Shown here piece by piece: positions 7,070 through 15,960 of a DNA stretch of 64,000 bases. The notes beneath the pieces were generated by a model. It was not told the origin of the DNA and ran no database searches. It was given only the letters and a program-made list of their open reading frames with translations. The stretch is from an uncultured Erythrobacter sp. Its GTDB lineage: Bacteria; Pseudomonadota; Alphaproteobacteria; Sphingomonadales; Sphingomonadaceae. The position numbers and the translations under genes were made by a program. Within the stretch, counting starts at the first letter, position 1. Each line of letters begins with the position of its first letter. Where the stretch lies: the NCBI GenBank assembly GCA_947488155.1, contig CANKYK010000001.1:806001-870000 (forward strand), given 5' to 3'.

Positions 7070-9022
7070 ATGTCACAAGACGATCCCTCCAACACAATGC
7101 TAGGGGGCGGCGAACCATTTCGCGCCTTTTTCGATATGCAGGGCGAGGCGATGCGAGAGATGTTTTCGCAAGCGACCAGCAACGGCGCGCCGGGCGCAGA
7201 CAGCGTTGGCGGCGAGAACAGCGGCGGCCTATTTAGCAAAACACCCTCTGCTGGCGAGCTGGCCGAATGGGCCAAAGCCAGTTCGGAGCTGCAGAAAATG
7301 TGGCTCGAATTTGCCGCCTATCAGGCCAGTGAAACCGCAAAGAAGGTGACCCAAGGCAGCAATCCTTTGGATCCAGCACAGTGGATGCTGATGACGCAAA
7401 GCCTGCTGAAGCAAGCACCAACCAATCCGCTGGAGGCGCCGGCCAAGCTTGCTCAGGAATCGCTGCAATTGTGGCAAGGCGTAATGGGCCGGTTCGCCGC
7501 GCCTATGGCTGGCGGCAGCGCGACCGCCTCTAAAGACGAGCCACAACTGCCGCGCAAAGACCGCCGCTTCGCCGATCCAGCGTGGAGTGAGTATCCCGCC
7601 TTTGCTCTGCTGCACCAGACTTATCTGATGCTCGCGGAGCATTTCCAAGCTTCCGTCAAATCGATGAAAGGCGTCGACAAGGAAAAACGCCGCCAGTTGG
7701 AATTTGCAGTGACCGCTCTGGCGGAGGCAATGAGCCCAGACAATTTTCTGCTCACCAATCCGGTTGTGATGAAGCGCACGGTTGAGACACGCGGGCAAAA
7801 TCTGGTGCGCGGGATGAAACACCTCATCACAGACCTTAAGCGCGGGCAGCTGACCCATACTGACGCCAATGCCTTTACCCTGGGTGAGAACCTGGCCGCG
7901 AGCCCCGGCAAGGTCGTGCATGAGACCGATCTGTTTCAGCTGATTCAATACAGCCCATCGACCAAAGACATCTATGACGTACCGCTGGTGATCTTCCCGC
8001 CATGGATCAACCGGTTCTACATCCTCGATCTAACGCCAAAAAAGAGCTTCATCAAATGGGCCGTTGATCAGGGCCTGACCGTATTCGTGGTCAGTTGGAA
8101 GTCTGCCGATGAGAGCATGGGTGAAGTTGTATGGGATGATTATATCCGCTCGCAGATCGAAGCGATCGATCTGGTGAGAGAGCGCCTGTCTGTGCCCGCA
8201 GTGCATACGATCGGCTATTGCGTGGCGGGCACCACGCTGGCCGCGACATTGGCCGTGCTGGAGCACCGCGGCGAGGCGGACAAAGTCAAATCAGCGACAT
8301 TCTTCACCGCGCAAGTCGACTTTGAGAAGAGCGGTGAGCTGAAACACTTCATCAAAGACAGCCATCTGGAAATGATCGATACGCTCTCTCCCAAGGGCTA
8401 TCTCGATGGCCGCTATCTTGCGGCGACCTTTAACGCGCTACGCGGCAAGGACCTGATCTGGAACTACGTCGTCAACAATTACCTGCTGGGCGAGGATTAT
8501 CCCGCCTTTGACCTGCTGCATTGGAACGGCGACGTCACCAACCTACCGTCCAAATGGCACAATGGCTATCTGCGCGACCTCTACCGCGACAATAAGCTGG
8601 TGGTGCCAGATGCGCTGTCCGCCGACGGCACACCGATTGATCTGACGCAGGTCAAAACGCCCAGCTTTGTCCAAGCCGGTAAGGAAGATCACATCGCGCC
8701 ACCGGAAAGCGTGTGGCGCCTGACCGAACATTTCAACGGACCGATGGAGTTCCTGCTCGCCGGCTCCGGCCATATCGCCGGCGTCGTGAACCCTCCGGCA
8801 GCGGGTAAGTACCAATATTGGCTGGGTGATAGCGAAGCAGGATCACTCAAAGCCTTCGTCGAGAGCGCAGAAGAGCATCCGGGCAGTTGGTGGCCGCATT
8901 GGCTGGGCTGGCTGGACCAGCAGGCGCCGGAAAAAGTACCTGTAAAGGGCAAGCGCAAGCCTGGTGGGCGCGGTGATACAGTCATCGAAGATGCGCCCGG
9001 ACGCTACGTTAAAACCCGTTAA
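7070..9022 (+). CDS. phaC: class I poly(3-hydroxyalkanoate) synthase
   Basis: A 650-residue PHA synthase that polymerises 3-hydroxyacyl-CoA into storage polyester at the granule surface. The lipase-like box GYCVAGT carries the catalytic Cys (~384) in the synthase form GxCxG. Other family blocks are PPWINRFYILDL, FVVSWKSADESMG, DYPAFDLLHWNGD, the catalytic-Asp region GKEDHIAPPES, and the catalytic His in GSGHIAGVVNPP. The N-terminal ~100 residues are variable and Gly/Ser/Ala-rich. I took the ATG at 7070; one at 7037 would add 11 residues. The phasin gene follows 108 bp downstream with its own promoter. Confidence 0.95.
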   Translation: MSQDDPSNTMLGGGEPFRAFFDMQGEAMREMFSQATSNGAPGADSVGGENSGGLFSKTPSAGELAEWAKASSELQKMWLEFAAYQASETAKKVTQGSNPLDPAQWMLMTQSLLKQAPTNPLEAPAKLAQESLQLWQGVMGRFAAPMAGGSATASKDEPQLPRKDRRFADPAWSEYPAFALLHQTYLMLAEHFQASVKSMKGVDKEKRRQLEFAVTALAEAMSPDNFLLTNPVVMKRTVETRGQNLVRGMKHLITDLKRGQLTHTDANAFTLGENLAASPGKVVHETDLFQLIQYSPSTKDIYDVPLVIFPPWINRFYILDLTPKKSFIKWAVDQGLTVFVVSWKSADESMGEVVWDDYIRSQIEAIDLVRERLSVPAVHTIGYCVAGTTLAATLAVLEHRGEADKVKSATFFTAQVDFEKSGELKHFIKDSHLEMIDTLSPKGYLDGRYLAATFNALRGKDLIWNYVVNNYLLGEDYPAFDLLHWNGDVTNLPSKWHNGYLRDLYRDNKLVVPDALSADGTPIDLTQVKTPSFVQAGKEDHIAPPESVWRLTEHFNGPMEFLLAGSGHIAGVVNPPAAGKYQYWLGDSEAGSLKAFVESAEEHPGSWWPHWLGWLDQQAPEKVPVKGKRKPGGRGDTVIEDAPGRYVKTR

Positions 9023-9052
9023 ATATCTGCTTTAAAGCCATTTATTCATTTA

Positions 9053-9115
9053 TTGTGCAGTGCACAAAAAATGCTTGACTTCGCAGTTGCAATCGCTATT
9101 TTGTGCAGTGCAACA
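9053..9115 (+). promoter_or_regulatory. phasin promoter with two PhaR-type operators
   Basis: A perfect inverted repeat TTGTGC-AGT-GCACAA lies at 9053-9067, and a near copy TTGTGCAGTGCAACA at 9101-9115. Both contain TGC-AGT-GCA, the TGCNNNGCA layout recognised by PhaR repressors at phasin genes. Between them is a promoter candidate: TTGACT (9075-9080), 16 bp, TATTTT (9097-9102). The second operator overlaps the -10, which fits repression that is relieved when PHA titrates PhaR. The phaR gene itself is not in the window. Confidence 0.6.
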
Positions 9116-9130
9116 TAAAGTGAGGTTACT

Positions 9131-9958
9131 ATGGCTACCAACGCCCCATCTAAGATTGATGCTGCTGCTGAGAAGGCATATGCCGAAGCTGCTGCAAAGA
9201 AGACTGTGAGCGAAACATCTGCTCCAAAGGCGGTTAACGCCGACGCACCGAAGCCAGCCCCAAAGGCAGCGGTGGTGAAAAAAGCAGCCGCAGCTCCTGC
9301 TGCTAAGAAGACTGCGGCGAAAAAAGCACCTGCCAAGAAAAAGGCAGCCGCCAAGAAGACCGCTGCGAAAAAGAAGCCAGCGGCGCGCAAGGCAGCCCCT
9401 AAGAAGGTCGCCGCTAAAAAGACCGCTGCGAAGAAGCCTGCTGCCAAGAAGGCACCAGCAAAAGCCGCAGCGAAGACCACAGATACCAATCCAGTCATCA
9501 AACTGAAGGACACCATCATGGCCACTGCCAAGAACACCGACATCATCGCGACTGCCAAGGAATTGGCCGCTGACGTCCAAACCCGCGTAAAGACCGCCGC
9601 TGCCAAGGGCACTGAGCTGGCAAGCGAAGTTGGCGAGTTCAACAAAGCCAATGTCGATGCCGTCGTTGAATCGGGCAAGATCCTGCTTGCAGGCATGCAA
9701 GACATGGGCCGCGAGCAAGTTGAAACCGGTAAGACCGTCGTTGAAACCGTCACCGGAGACGTGAAAAAAATGGCTTCGGTTAAGTCACCAACCGAACTGA
9801 TCCAGATGCAGGGCGAATTGACCCGCCGCAACTTTGATGCGGTTGTTTCTTACGGTTCCAAGCGCACCGAAGCATGGGTGAAGCTTTACAACGAAGCGTT
9901 CGCACCAATTTCGAACCGCGTTAGCGTAGCTGCTGAGAAAGTCTCGAAAGCTGCCTAA
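9131..9958 (+). CDS. phasin with histone H1-like Lys/Ala-rich N-terminal region
   Basis: A 275-residue protein in two parts. Residues ~45-115 are low-complexity AAKK/PAKK repeats, strongly basic like histone H1, AlgP or the tails of PhaF and PhaM. Residues ~130-275 form a helical phasin domain (VQTRVKTAAAKG, SGKILLAGMQDMG, SPTELIQMQGELTRRNFDA), which coats PHA granules. The tail could tie granules to DNA (inference by analogy). GAGG lies 6 bases before the ATG. Within the gene an ATG at 9518 (Met130) is preceded by AAGGA at the right spacing, so a short tail-less phasin may also be made. It follows phaC and is probably PhaR-controlled. Confidence 0.85.
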   Translation: MATNAPSKIDAAAEKAYAEAAAKKTVSETSAPKAVNADAPKPAPKAAVVKKAAAAPAAKKTAAKKAPAKKKAAAKKTAAKKKPAARKAAPKKVAAKKTAAKKPAAKKAPAKAAAKTTDTNPVIKLKDTIMATAKNTDIIATAKELAADVQTRVKTAAAKGTELASEVGEFNKANVDAVVESGKILLAGMQDMGREQVETGKTVVETVTGDVKKMASVKSPTELIQMQGELTRRNFDAVVSYGSKRTEAWVKLYNEAFAPISNRVSVAAEKVSKAA

Positions 9959-10044
9959 TTCGAACATTCGAATTTGAACAAAGAGCTTTTCAGAGCCAGC
10001 CTCTCCACTCTCCCAACTGGCTCTCGAAAACGCGCGAAAGCGCC

Positions 10045-10087
10045 GGGCCGGATAGACCATCATGGTTTGTCCGGCCCCCTTATTTTT
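10045..10087 (+). terminator. rho-independent terminator after the phasin gene
   Basis: A long hairpin with arms 10045-10060 and 10062-10077 (GGGCCGGA... / ...TCCGGCCC, with two G-U pairs) is followed by CTTATTTTT. It lies 86 bp past the phasin stop. Confidence 0.8.
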
Positions 10088-10220
10088 AAGCGCTGAAATG
10101 AGCACGCCTGCGCGGCGAATGCGCCGAAACTGTACGGCAATCAGGCAAATCGTCTTGGTAAAACCTTAAGGTTGCGCAAGGCACCTTGCAGATGGACCAA
10201 CCTTTCCGATATTGCACATC

Positions 10221-10613
10221 ATGATGACTGACACTCTGCTTCTCACCCTCAGCCATGCGACCACACCTCTATTGCTGCCGCAATTGTCGACCGGCGATGA
10301 CAGCGATGACGGGTCGGAGAGCGAAGTTGGTGTCGCGACCAAAACTCGCACAAAGCCAAAGAAACCCAGCCAATACAAAGTGTTGCTGCTGAATGATGAC
10401 TACACCCCGATGGAATTCGTAGTGATGGTTCTGAAGCGCTTCTTCTCGATGGATTTGGAGCAAGCGACGCGGGTGATGCTGCATGTGCATCAAAAGGGCG
10501 TCGGCGTGTGTGGGATCTTCCCCTATGAAGTGGCCGAGACGAAGGTCAATCAGGTGATGGATTTTGCCAAGCAGCACCAGCACCCGCTGCAATGCACGCT
10601 TGAAAAGGCGTAA
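10221..10613 (+). CDS. clpS: ATP-dependent Clp protease adaptor ClpS
   Basis: A 130-residue ClpS, the adaptor that delivers N-degron substrates to ClpAP. The core domain starts at about residue 45 with [17 protein letters not shown], followed by the HxxGxGVCG segment ([21 protein letters not shown]). These include the substrate-pocket Asn-Asp-Asp and His residues of the family. An acidic and basic N-terminal extension of about 40 residues precedes the core, as in many alphaproteobacteria. The start could be either ATG at 10221 or 10224, or the TTG at 10212; no clear ribosome binding site decides. No clpA gene is adjacent. Confidence 0.92.
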   Translation: MMTDTLLLTLSHATTPLLLPQLSTGDDSDDGSESEVGVATKTRTKPKKPSQYKVLLLNDDYTPMEFVVMVLKRFFSMDLEQATRVMLHVHQKGVGVCGIFPYEVAETKVNQVMDFAKQHQHPLQCTLEKA

Positions 10614-10652
10614 GGGCAGCGTGGGCCACTGAGCGCGCGGCCCGCTAGCCTT

Positions 10653-11159
10653 ATGGGGCAGCCCCACCATCCACAACCCGATCCGGTCGGCGAAAACCAG
10701 GAAAGCGTTTGGGGCTATCCGCGACCAGCCATCGCGGAGCCAAACACCCGCCGGATTGCGATCGTGCATCGCGGTGTCACATTGGCCGATACCACGGCTG
10801 CTTTCCTCACGCTCGAAACCAGCCACCCACCAACCTATTACCTGCCGCAGGCAGACATCGCGATAGAGCATTTCAGCCCCAATCCGCGCCGCTCTCTATG
10901 TGAGTGGAAGGGGCAGGCAAACTATTGGGATGTGACCATTGGCGAGGAGCGGCTGGAGGCGGCCGCTTGGTCCTACCCCTCGCCCTCGCCCGCATTTGAG
11001 AAAATCGCTGACTATATCGCCTTCTATCCCAACTTCTTCGACCAATGCATGGTTGATGGTGAACAGATCACGCCGCAACCAGGGGGATTTTATGGCGGCT
11101 GGATAAGCCAATATGAGGCCGGCCCGTTCAAAGGCGTTCCCGGCAGCCAGTTCTGGTGA
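10653..11159 (+). CDS. DUF427 domain-containing protein
   Basis: A 168-residue protein of the DUF427 family, recognised by IAIVHRGVTLADT, PTYYLPQADI and CEWKGQANYWDV, and the C-terminal WSYPSPSP...IADYIAFYPN block with a conserved Cys-Glu-Trp-Lys-Gly core. The biochemical role of this family is not established. It is cytoplasmic, with no signal peptide or membrane segment. It follows clpS by 39 bp in the same direction and could be co-transcribed. Confidence 0.85.
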   Translation: MGQPHHPQPDPVGENQESVWGYPRPAIAEPNTRRIAIVHRGVTLADTTAAFLTLETSHPPTYYLPQADIAIEHFSPNPRRSLCEWKGQANYWDVTIGEERLEAAAWSYPSPSPAFEKIADYIAFYPNFFDQCMVDGEQITPQPGGFYGGWISQYEAGPFKGVPGSQFW

Positions 11160-11367
11160 GCCTTGCGGTATGGGGCTTCTACTCTCAGACCGTGCAGCTA
11201 CCCTGCCCGATCAGTCAGAAGCCATACATCCACGACGCTTACGCAGACGGCAGATGACCCCGGTCAAAAACCTCGCTATGGGCGTTGATAAGACACCGCT
11301 TCGCTAGGGCACTTACCCGCGCGAACACGCCGCGAAACCTTTGGATGTGAAAGCCAGCTAAGCTCCC

Positions 11368-12615
11368 GTGCTCAACGCTTTTCCCAGTATTGATCGATAT
11401 ATCTTCCGGCTGGTGGTGTTTCCAATGCTGGGCGTGTTTGCCCTCGCCGCCTCGCTGCTGATGCTCGACAAAATGCTGCGATTGTTCGATTTTGTCGCGG
11501 TTGAGGGCGGCCCGATTGGCGTTGTTTTCAAGATGCTGGGCGCGTTGATCCCGGAATATGCCAGCCTCGCGATCCCGCTGGGCCTGCTGCTCGGTATTCT
11601 GCTCGCCTTTAGAAAACTGGCGACCTCCAGCGAGCTCGATGTGATGCGGGCCGTCGGCCTCAGCTATTGGCGGCTGCTGCGTGTTCCCTATGCGATCACA
11701 TGCGTACTGGTGGCGATCAATGTGGCGCTAGTGTTTTATGTCCAGCCGATCAGCCGATATTATTACGAGCAGATGGAATTTGAGCTGCGCTCTGGCGCGC
11801 TGGGTGCATCGATAAAGGTTGGCGAATTCAACACTCTGGCCGACCGCATGGCCTTGCGAATTGAGGAAAGCGAAGACGAAGGGCGGCGCTTGATCGGCAT
11901 CTTTGCCCGCGTCTCCAACTCTCAGGATCAAGTGCTGTCGATCAGCGCGCGCGAAGGCGCGTTTCTGGCGACCAGCGACGATCCCAACACGATCATCCTG
12001 CGCCTGTCCGAAGGCACCATCGTACAAGACACCGGCAGCGAGACCCCGCGCGTTCTGTCCTTCAGCCGCCATGACCTGCCGATAGACCTGCCTGCGATTG
12101 AGGAGTTCCGTGCGCGCGGCGATGCGGAGCGAGAATACATCCTGCCCGAATTGCTCAGGATCGGATGGTCAGATGACAATGTCGCAGAGCTGGACCGTGA
12201 CGCCAGCCAGGCGAGCTTTCACTTCCGATTGGTCGAGGTGGTGATGATGTTCCTGATGCCACTGCTGGCGGTGGCATTGGCGATCCCGCCCAAACGATCG
12301 ACCAGCGCGCTGGGCGTGTTCGTCTCGATTGTGATGGTGGTCGCCTATCACAAGATCAATCAATATGGCGAAGACATCGCGACGCTGGGCCGGATCGATC
12401 CGATCATCGCATTGTGGGGCCCGTTTGTGGTGTTCGCCGCGCTGATCCTGTGGATGTATTACCGCGTTGCCCATGTGCCCGGCGGGCAAGCGATTGGCGC
12501 GCTGGAAACTGGCACTGCCAAAATCGGTAAGGGACTGCGCAAGCTGTTTGACCGGCGAAAGCCGCACCGGCTGCGCGGGCCCGATCCTGACCCGCAACCA
12601 TCACCAGCGGAATAG
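11368..12615 (+). CDS. lptF: LPS export ABC transporter permease LptF
   Basis: A 415-residue LptF/YjgP-type permease of the Lpt bridge that extracts lipopolysaccharide from the inner membrane. The N-terminal membrane half (~12-35, 55-80, 100-125) contains DRYIFRLVVFPML and SSELDVMRAVGLS, a family hallmark. A periplasmic beta-jellyroll-like region follows (~140-270), then three C-terminal helices with FHFRLVEVVMMFLMPLLAVALAIPP. The GTG start at 11368 sits at the beginning of homology. lptG follows after 18 bp, the usual pairing. Confidence 0.93.
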   Translation: MLNAFPSIDRYIFRLVVFPMLGVFALAASLLMLDKMLRLFDFVAVEGGPIGVVFKMLGALIPEYASLAIPLGLLLGILLAFRKLATSSELDVMRAVGLSYWRLLRVPYAITCVLVAINVALVFYVQPISRYYYEQMEFELRSGALGASIKVGEFNTLADRMALRIEESEDEGRRLIGIFARVSNSQDQVLSISAREGAFLATSDDPNTIILRLSEGTIVQDTGSETPRVLSFSRHDLPIDLPAIEEFRARGDAEREYILPELLRIGWSDDNVAELDRDASQASFHFRLVEVVMMFLMPLLAVALAIPPKRSTSALGVFVSIVMVVAYHKINQYGEDIATLGRIDPIIALWGPFVVFAALILWMYYRVAHVPGGQAIGALETGTAKIGKGLRKLFDRRKPHRLRGPDPDPQPSPAE

Positions 12616-12633
12616 GCAGGGTATAGCCTCAAT

Positions 12634-13731
12634 ATGCAGCTCGACTTTTTCCCTTCGCGCACCCTTACGCTCTACCTTGCAAAGATGTTCGTCGTGCGAA
12701 TCCTAGCGGTCCTGGTGATGCTGGTGCTGGTGTTGATGATGCTCGACCTGCTGTCGAACAGCGGCGACATCCTGGCGGTGCCTGGCAATGGCGATAGCGA
12801 GGTCTGGAAATACGCCAGCCTGCGCATTCCTCAACTAATATCGCGCTTCCTGCCCTATTCTGTACTGCTCGCGACGCTCATTACCTTGGTGACGCTCAAT
12901 CAGAACAGCGAGGTCGTAGCGATGAAGGCCGCTGGCCTCTCTGCACATCAAGTGCTCTCACCTCTGCTGCTCACAGCCGCGTTGGTTTCGGTGATCAGCT
13001 TCGGTTTTCACGACCGCGTGGTGACCCGGGCGACCGCTACACTCAAAGCCTGGGAAGCGGCCGATTATGGCCCGATACCAGAGGCCTCCAGCATTAAGGC
13101 CAACGTCTATCTCACCGATGGCTCTAGCATTTTGTCTGCCGCCAGCCTCAGCGGCACGGGCGAACAAATCACCATGACCAATGTCACCTGGTATGAGCGC
13201 GCACCGGGCGGCATCATTCGCCAGCAAGTGCGTGCGCCGCGCGCTGTCTATGCCAACCCCGGCTGGAAGCTGGAAAATCCAGTGAGCTTTGAGGTTGGCA
13301 GCGCGGACAGCCAGCCGCTGGAAAACCTGACCGTCGGAACAAGCATCTCGCCAGAGCGGATTGGCCTGGAATCGATCGATCCAGAGGCTTTGTCCTTCTT
13401 CGAGCTGTCAGAAACAATCGATGCCTATGAAGCCGCTGGCCGGCGAACCTCAGAAATGAAAGCCAAATGGTGGCACAAATTGTCCGGCCCGCTATCCGCT
13501 TTTTTGATGCCCCTGCTGGGCGCAATCGCCGCCTTTGGGCTTGCCCGATCAGGTCAATTGTTCGTGCGCGCGATCATCGGCATGGGTCTGGGCTTCGCCT
13601 ATTTCGTGGTCGACAATGCCGCACTGGCGATGGGCAGCTTTGGCGGGTATCCGCCGTTCCTAGCCGCATGGGCTCCGTTCTTCCTGTTCTTCCTTGTGGG
13701 TGAGACCGTTCTCATACGGACCGAGGAATGA
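12634..13731 (+). CDS. lptG: LPS export ABC transporter permease LptG
   Basis: A 365-residue partner of LptF. The N-terminal membrane segments include TLTLYLAKMFVVRI and the coupling segment NSEVVAMKAAGLSAHQVLSPL. A periplasmic domain (~140-260) carries DGSSILSAAS and NVTWYERAPGG. The C-terminal helices begin WWHKLSGPLSAFLMPLLGA. LptF and LptG form the heterodimeric membrane core that receives LPS and works with the LptB ATPase, which is not in the window. The stop overlaps the start of the next gene (ATGA). Confidence 0.93.
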   Translation: MQLDFFPSRTLTLYLAKMFVVRILAVLVMLVLVLMMLDLLSNSGDILAVPGNGDSEVWKYASLRIPQLISRFLPYSVLLATLITLVTLNQNSEVVAMKAAGLSAHQVLSPLLLTAALVSVISFGFHDRVVTRATATLKAWEAADYGPIPEASSIKANVYLTDGSSILSAASLSGTGEQITMTNVTWYERAPGGIIRQQVRAPRAVYANPGWKLENPVSFEVGSADSQPLENLTVGTSISPERIGLESIDPEALSFFELSETIDAYEAAGRRTSEMKAKWWHKLSGPLSAFLMPLLGAIAAFGLARSGQLFVRAIIGMGLGFAYFVVDNAALAMGSFGGYPPFLAAWAPFFLFFLVGETVLIRTEE

Positions 13732-14246
13732 GCGGGTTCTCCATTCGCCTCTCGCGCAAAGAGGATGCAGAGCACTTCTTTCGTGTCGAAGACGATGCGG
13801 CGAAACTATTGCGCCAGGCTCCTGAGCTGGAGGGCATTCCGATCCCGCCTACGTCCAGCGTCGAGCACCACATCAAAGCGATAGCGCATGGACGCTCGCT
13901 GACCGCCGTAGCTGGCGAAGAAATCGTCGGCTTTGCTGAAGCTGGTCCGGTTCGAAGGGAACTGCATTTGCACGAGCTCAGCGTATCGCGAGAGCACCAG
14001 AGGCAAGGGATTGGTGCAACCCTGCTGGGCGCTTTGAAAATTGATGCGCGCAACTCCGGCTTCAAGGCGATCACACTCAATACGTTTCGTGATATCGCCT
14101 GGAACGCGCCGTTTTATGCGCGGCATGGCTTTGTTGAGGTGGAGAATTTTGAAGGGCGTCCGCATTTGGCTGAATCGCTGGAGGGTGCCGTCGCTTTAGG
14201 CATTCCCGCCGAGAGCCGCTGTGCGATGATCCATTTCCTCGATTGA
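13728..14246 (+). CDS. GNAT family N-acetyltransferase
   Basis: A 172-residue GNAT protein that transfers an acetyl group from acetyl-CoA to an amine. The acetyl-CoA loop is visible as VSREHQRQGIGATLL (R/Q-x-x-G-x-G/A pattern), preceded by LHLHELSV and followed by AITLNTFRDIAWNAPFYARHGF, the usual motif B. The start overlaps the lptG stop by four bases, so it is translated with lptFG, though a link to LPS export is not evident. The substrate is unknown. Confidence 0.85.
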   Translation: MSGFSIRLSRKEDAEHFFRVEDDAAKLLRQAPELEGIPIPPTSSVEHHIKAIAHGRSLTAVAGEEIVGFAEAGPVRRELHLHELSVSREHQRQGIGATLLGALKIDARNSGFKAITLNTFRDIAWNAPFYARHGFVEVENFEGRPHLAESLEGAVALGIPAESRCAMIHFLD

Positions 14247-14353
14247 CCGCCCCGCGGTGGCCATGGGCGCTCTCAGCCACGCTTTGCCGCAAGCCGGTTT
14301 GAACACACCTGCCTTCCTGCCTAAGCTGAGTGCCAAACCTTGGGAGGACAAAA

Positions 14354-14701
14354 ATGAAGTGCATTCAACTCATCGGCGCATTGGGCGCCGCCATGCTGCT
14401 GTCAGCCTGCGGCAATGGCAATGATGAAACCGCTGAGGCCTCAGCAGAGTTAATCCCGCTAGAGGATGTCGATGAGCCAACCGATGAAGAGATGGCCCTC
14501 GGCGTGGGCGCAGAGGATGCTGCCGATGGTGGCGATGGCAGAGGCAGCGGCAATGATGCGACCTCAGGCCTCAACATCACCAGCGGGCCAGATTATGGCG
14601 GGGACTCAGCGAGCGGTTCTGAAACGATGATCCGCGGCGAAAGCTCGCAAGAGATCGATGCCAAAGCGTCTAAACTGATAAAGGCTGACCCAGTTCAGTA
14701 G
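14354..14701 (+). CDS. small acidic lipoprotein of unknown function
   Basis: A 115-residue protein with a signal peptide ending in the lipobox LLSAC (Cys ~18). The mature chain is acidic and Gly/Asp/Ser-rich, with no recognisable domain. I chose the ATG at 14354 because GGGAGGAC stands 4-5 bases upstream, a strong ribosome binding site; the frame opens eight codons earlier without one. It probably sits in the inner or outer membrane as a lipoprotein. Function is not recognised. Confidence 0.7.
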   Translation: MKCIQLIGALGAAMLLSACGNGNDETAEASAELIPLEDVDEPTDEEMALGVGAEDAADGGDGRGSGNDATSGLNITSGPDYGGDSASGSETMIRGESSQEIDAKASKLIKADPVQ

Positions 14702-14717
14702 CCTTAGCCGTCGCCGC

Positions 14718-15815
14718 TCAGCGCATCATAGTGCTACGCGCGATCCGGCCAACCAGCGGCAGTAGGCCGGAATGGTTTGCACCGGAATAGGTTGAACCTG
14801 CACCGAACTCCGCCGCCAGCCGCCGATGCGCCTCTGGCAGGTCGTGATAGGGCATGGACGGCATAAGATGGTGGAGCGCATGATAACGCAGACCAACAGG
14901 CGCCCAGACCTCGGCAATCGGGCCGGGGGGCGGCACATTCACGCTGTCGAGGAATTGCGCGGTCACAGTCATCGGCTCACCTTCGTTCTCCCACAAATGC
15001 GCCACCAATGTGCGCAGCTGGTTGAGAACCGCAGTCAGCGACAGAATAGCAAGCGCGATCAGGAGTGGTTGCCAGCCAAACACCTGCGTGCTGGCGAGCA
15101 GCGCCCATGACCAGACGAACACGCCCGCCTCTTGCCACTTCACCTGGCGAGACAGCTCACCCTTGGGCGGCTTGCGGCGAAAATCAGGATTGATCGAAAG
15201 CGCGGAAAACCGCTCCCACACGAAAGTGCGGACCGGCGGAATAATTGCGCCCAGTGGCACCAGGATCGCCGCGCGCACGATCAGAGCAATTGGCGCGAGA
15301 AACGCGACCAACACAAAAGCGGGCAAGCTCCACGGCTTCATCAGCGCGAGTGGCAGATATTCAGGATCTTCGATCGTGCCATAGCGTGTGCGAGTGTGGT
15401 GGATCGTATGCACACCCTCATACATGAAGCTGGGGGTCAGCAGCGGAATGCCAACCAGCAGGTTCCAGCCCTTGCGAAAGCCGGGCAGTGCATCGCGGTG
15501 AATATGGGTGAGCTCGTGGATGAACATCAGCGAGCGGTAAAGCGCCAAGGCCGCGACCAGACCGAACACAGCCGATAATGCGAGATTACCTGACAAGATC
15601 GCGCCTGCGATACCCGCGTATCCGACACCGGTCGAAATCAGCATGTCAGACCAGTAAACGCCCGCACGTGCCTCGCCCAAACCCTTAGTCAGGTCGCGCG
15701 CGGCGCGCAGCATATCCTTGTCGTCGGTCGTCTGGAACTGCGCACGCGTGGGCACACCAGCGGTGTCGCTGGGCACGTCCTTAGCAGGGATCAGAGGTTG
15801 CTCAATCATCGTCAT
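14718..15815 (-). CDS. membrane fatty acid desaturase family protein
   Basis: A 365-residue di-iron membrane desaturase/hydroxylase. Three histidine boxes are visible: HELTH (~100), HTIHH (~136) and HALHH (~313), separated by hydrophobic segments (~60-95, 165-200, 230-260). The pattern matches the FA_desaturase superfamily, which also includes hydroxylases and ketolases of lipids or carotenoids, so the substrate is uncertain. It is divergent from a GNAT-like gene across 145 bp and converges on the lipoprotein gene. Confidence 0.85.
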   Translation of the reverse strand: MTMIEQPLIPAKDVPSDTAGVPTRAQFQTTDDKDMLRAARDLTKGLGEARAGVYWSDMLISTGVGYAGIAGAILSGNLALSAVFGLVAALALYRSLMFIHELTHIHRDALPGFRKGWNLLVGIPLLTPSFMYEGVHTIHHTRTRYGTIEDPEYLPLALMKPWSLPAFVLVAFLAPIALIVRAAILVPLGAIIPPVRTFVWERFSALSINPDFRRKPPKGELSRQVKWQEAGVFVWSWALLASTQVFGWQPLLIALAILSLTAVLNQLRTLVAHLWENEGEPMTVTAQFLDSVNVPPPGPIAEVWAPVGLRYHALHHLMPSMPYHDLPEAHRRLAAEFGAGSTYSGANHSGLLPLVGRIARSTMMR

Positions 15816-15960
15816 TACGGTGCTTTCAATTCCGCCATTTAGGCGATCTTACCGGCGAGGACAAACGCATCCTGTTGGCAAGAGTGATCGATTCTCTTGC
15901 ACGTTGGCCGCTGCCGGGACAAACAGACGCCTTGGCAATGGGCTGAACAAGGCGATCTGC

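Noticed and set aside
9046..9831. Long leftward ORFs antisense to the phasin gene
   Set aside because: They are the complement of the Lys/Ala-rich repeat, giving low-complexity Phe/Ala or Gly/Leu/Cys runs with no domain and no start signal.
11113..11307. Small rightward ORF overlapping the end of the DUF427 gene
   Set aside because: No start signal, no domain, and it mostly overlaps a better gene in another frame.
15718..15960. N-terminal extension of the GNAT-like protein
   Set aside because: It overlaps the divergent desaturase start and reads as non-coding; a GTG with AAGG at 15961 explains the gene.
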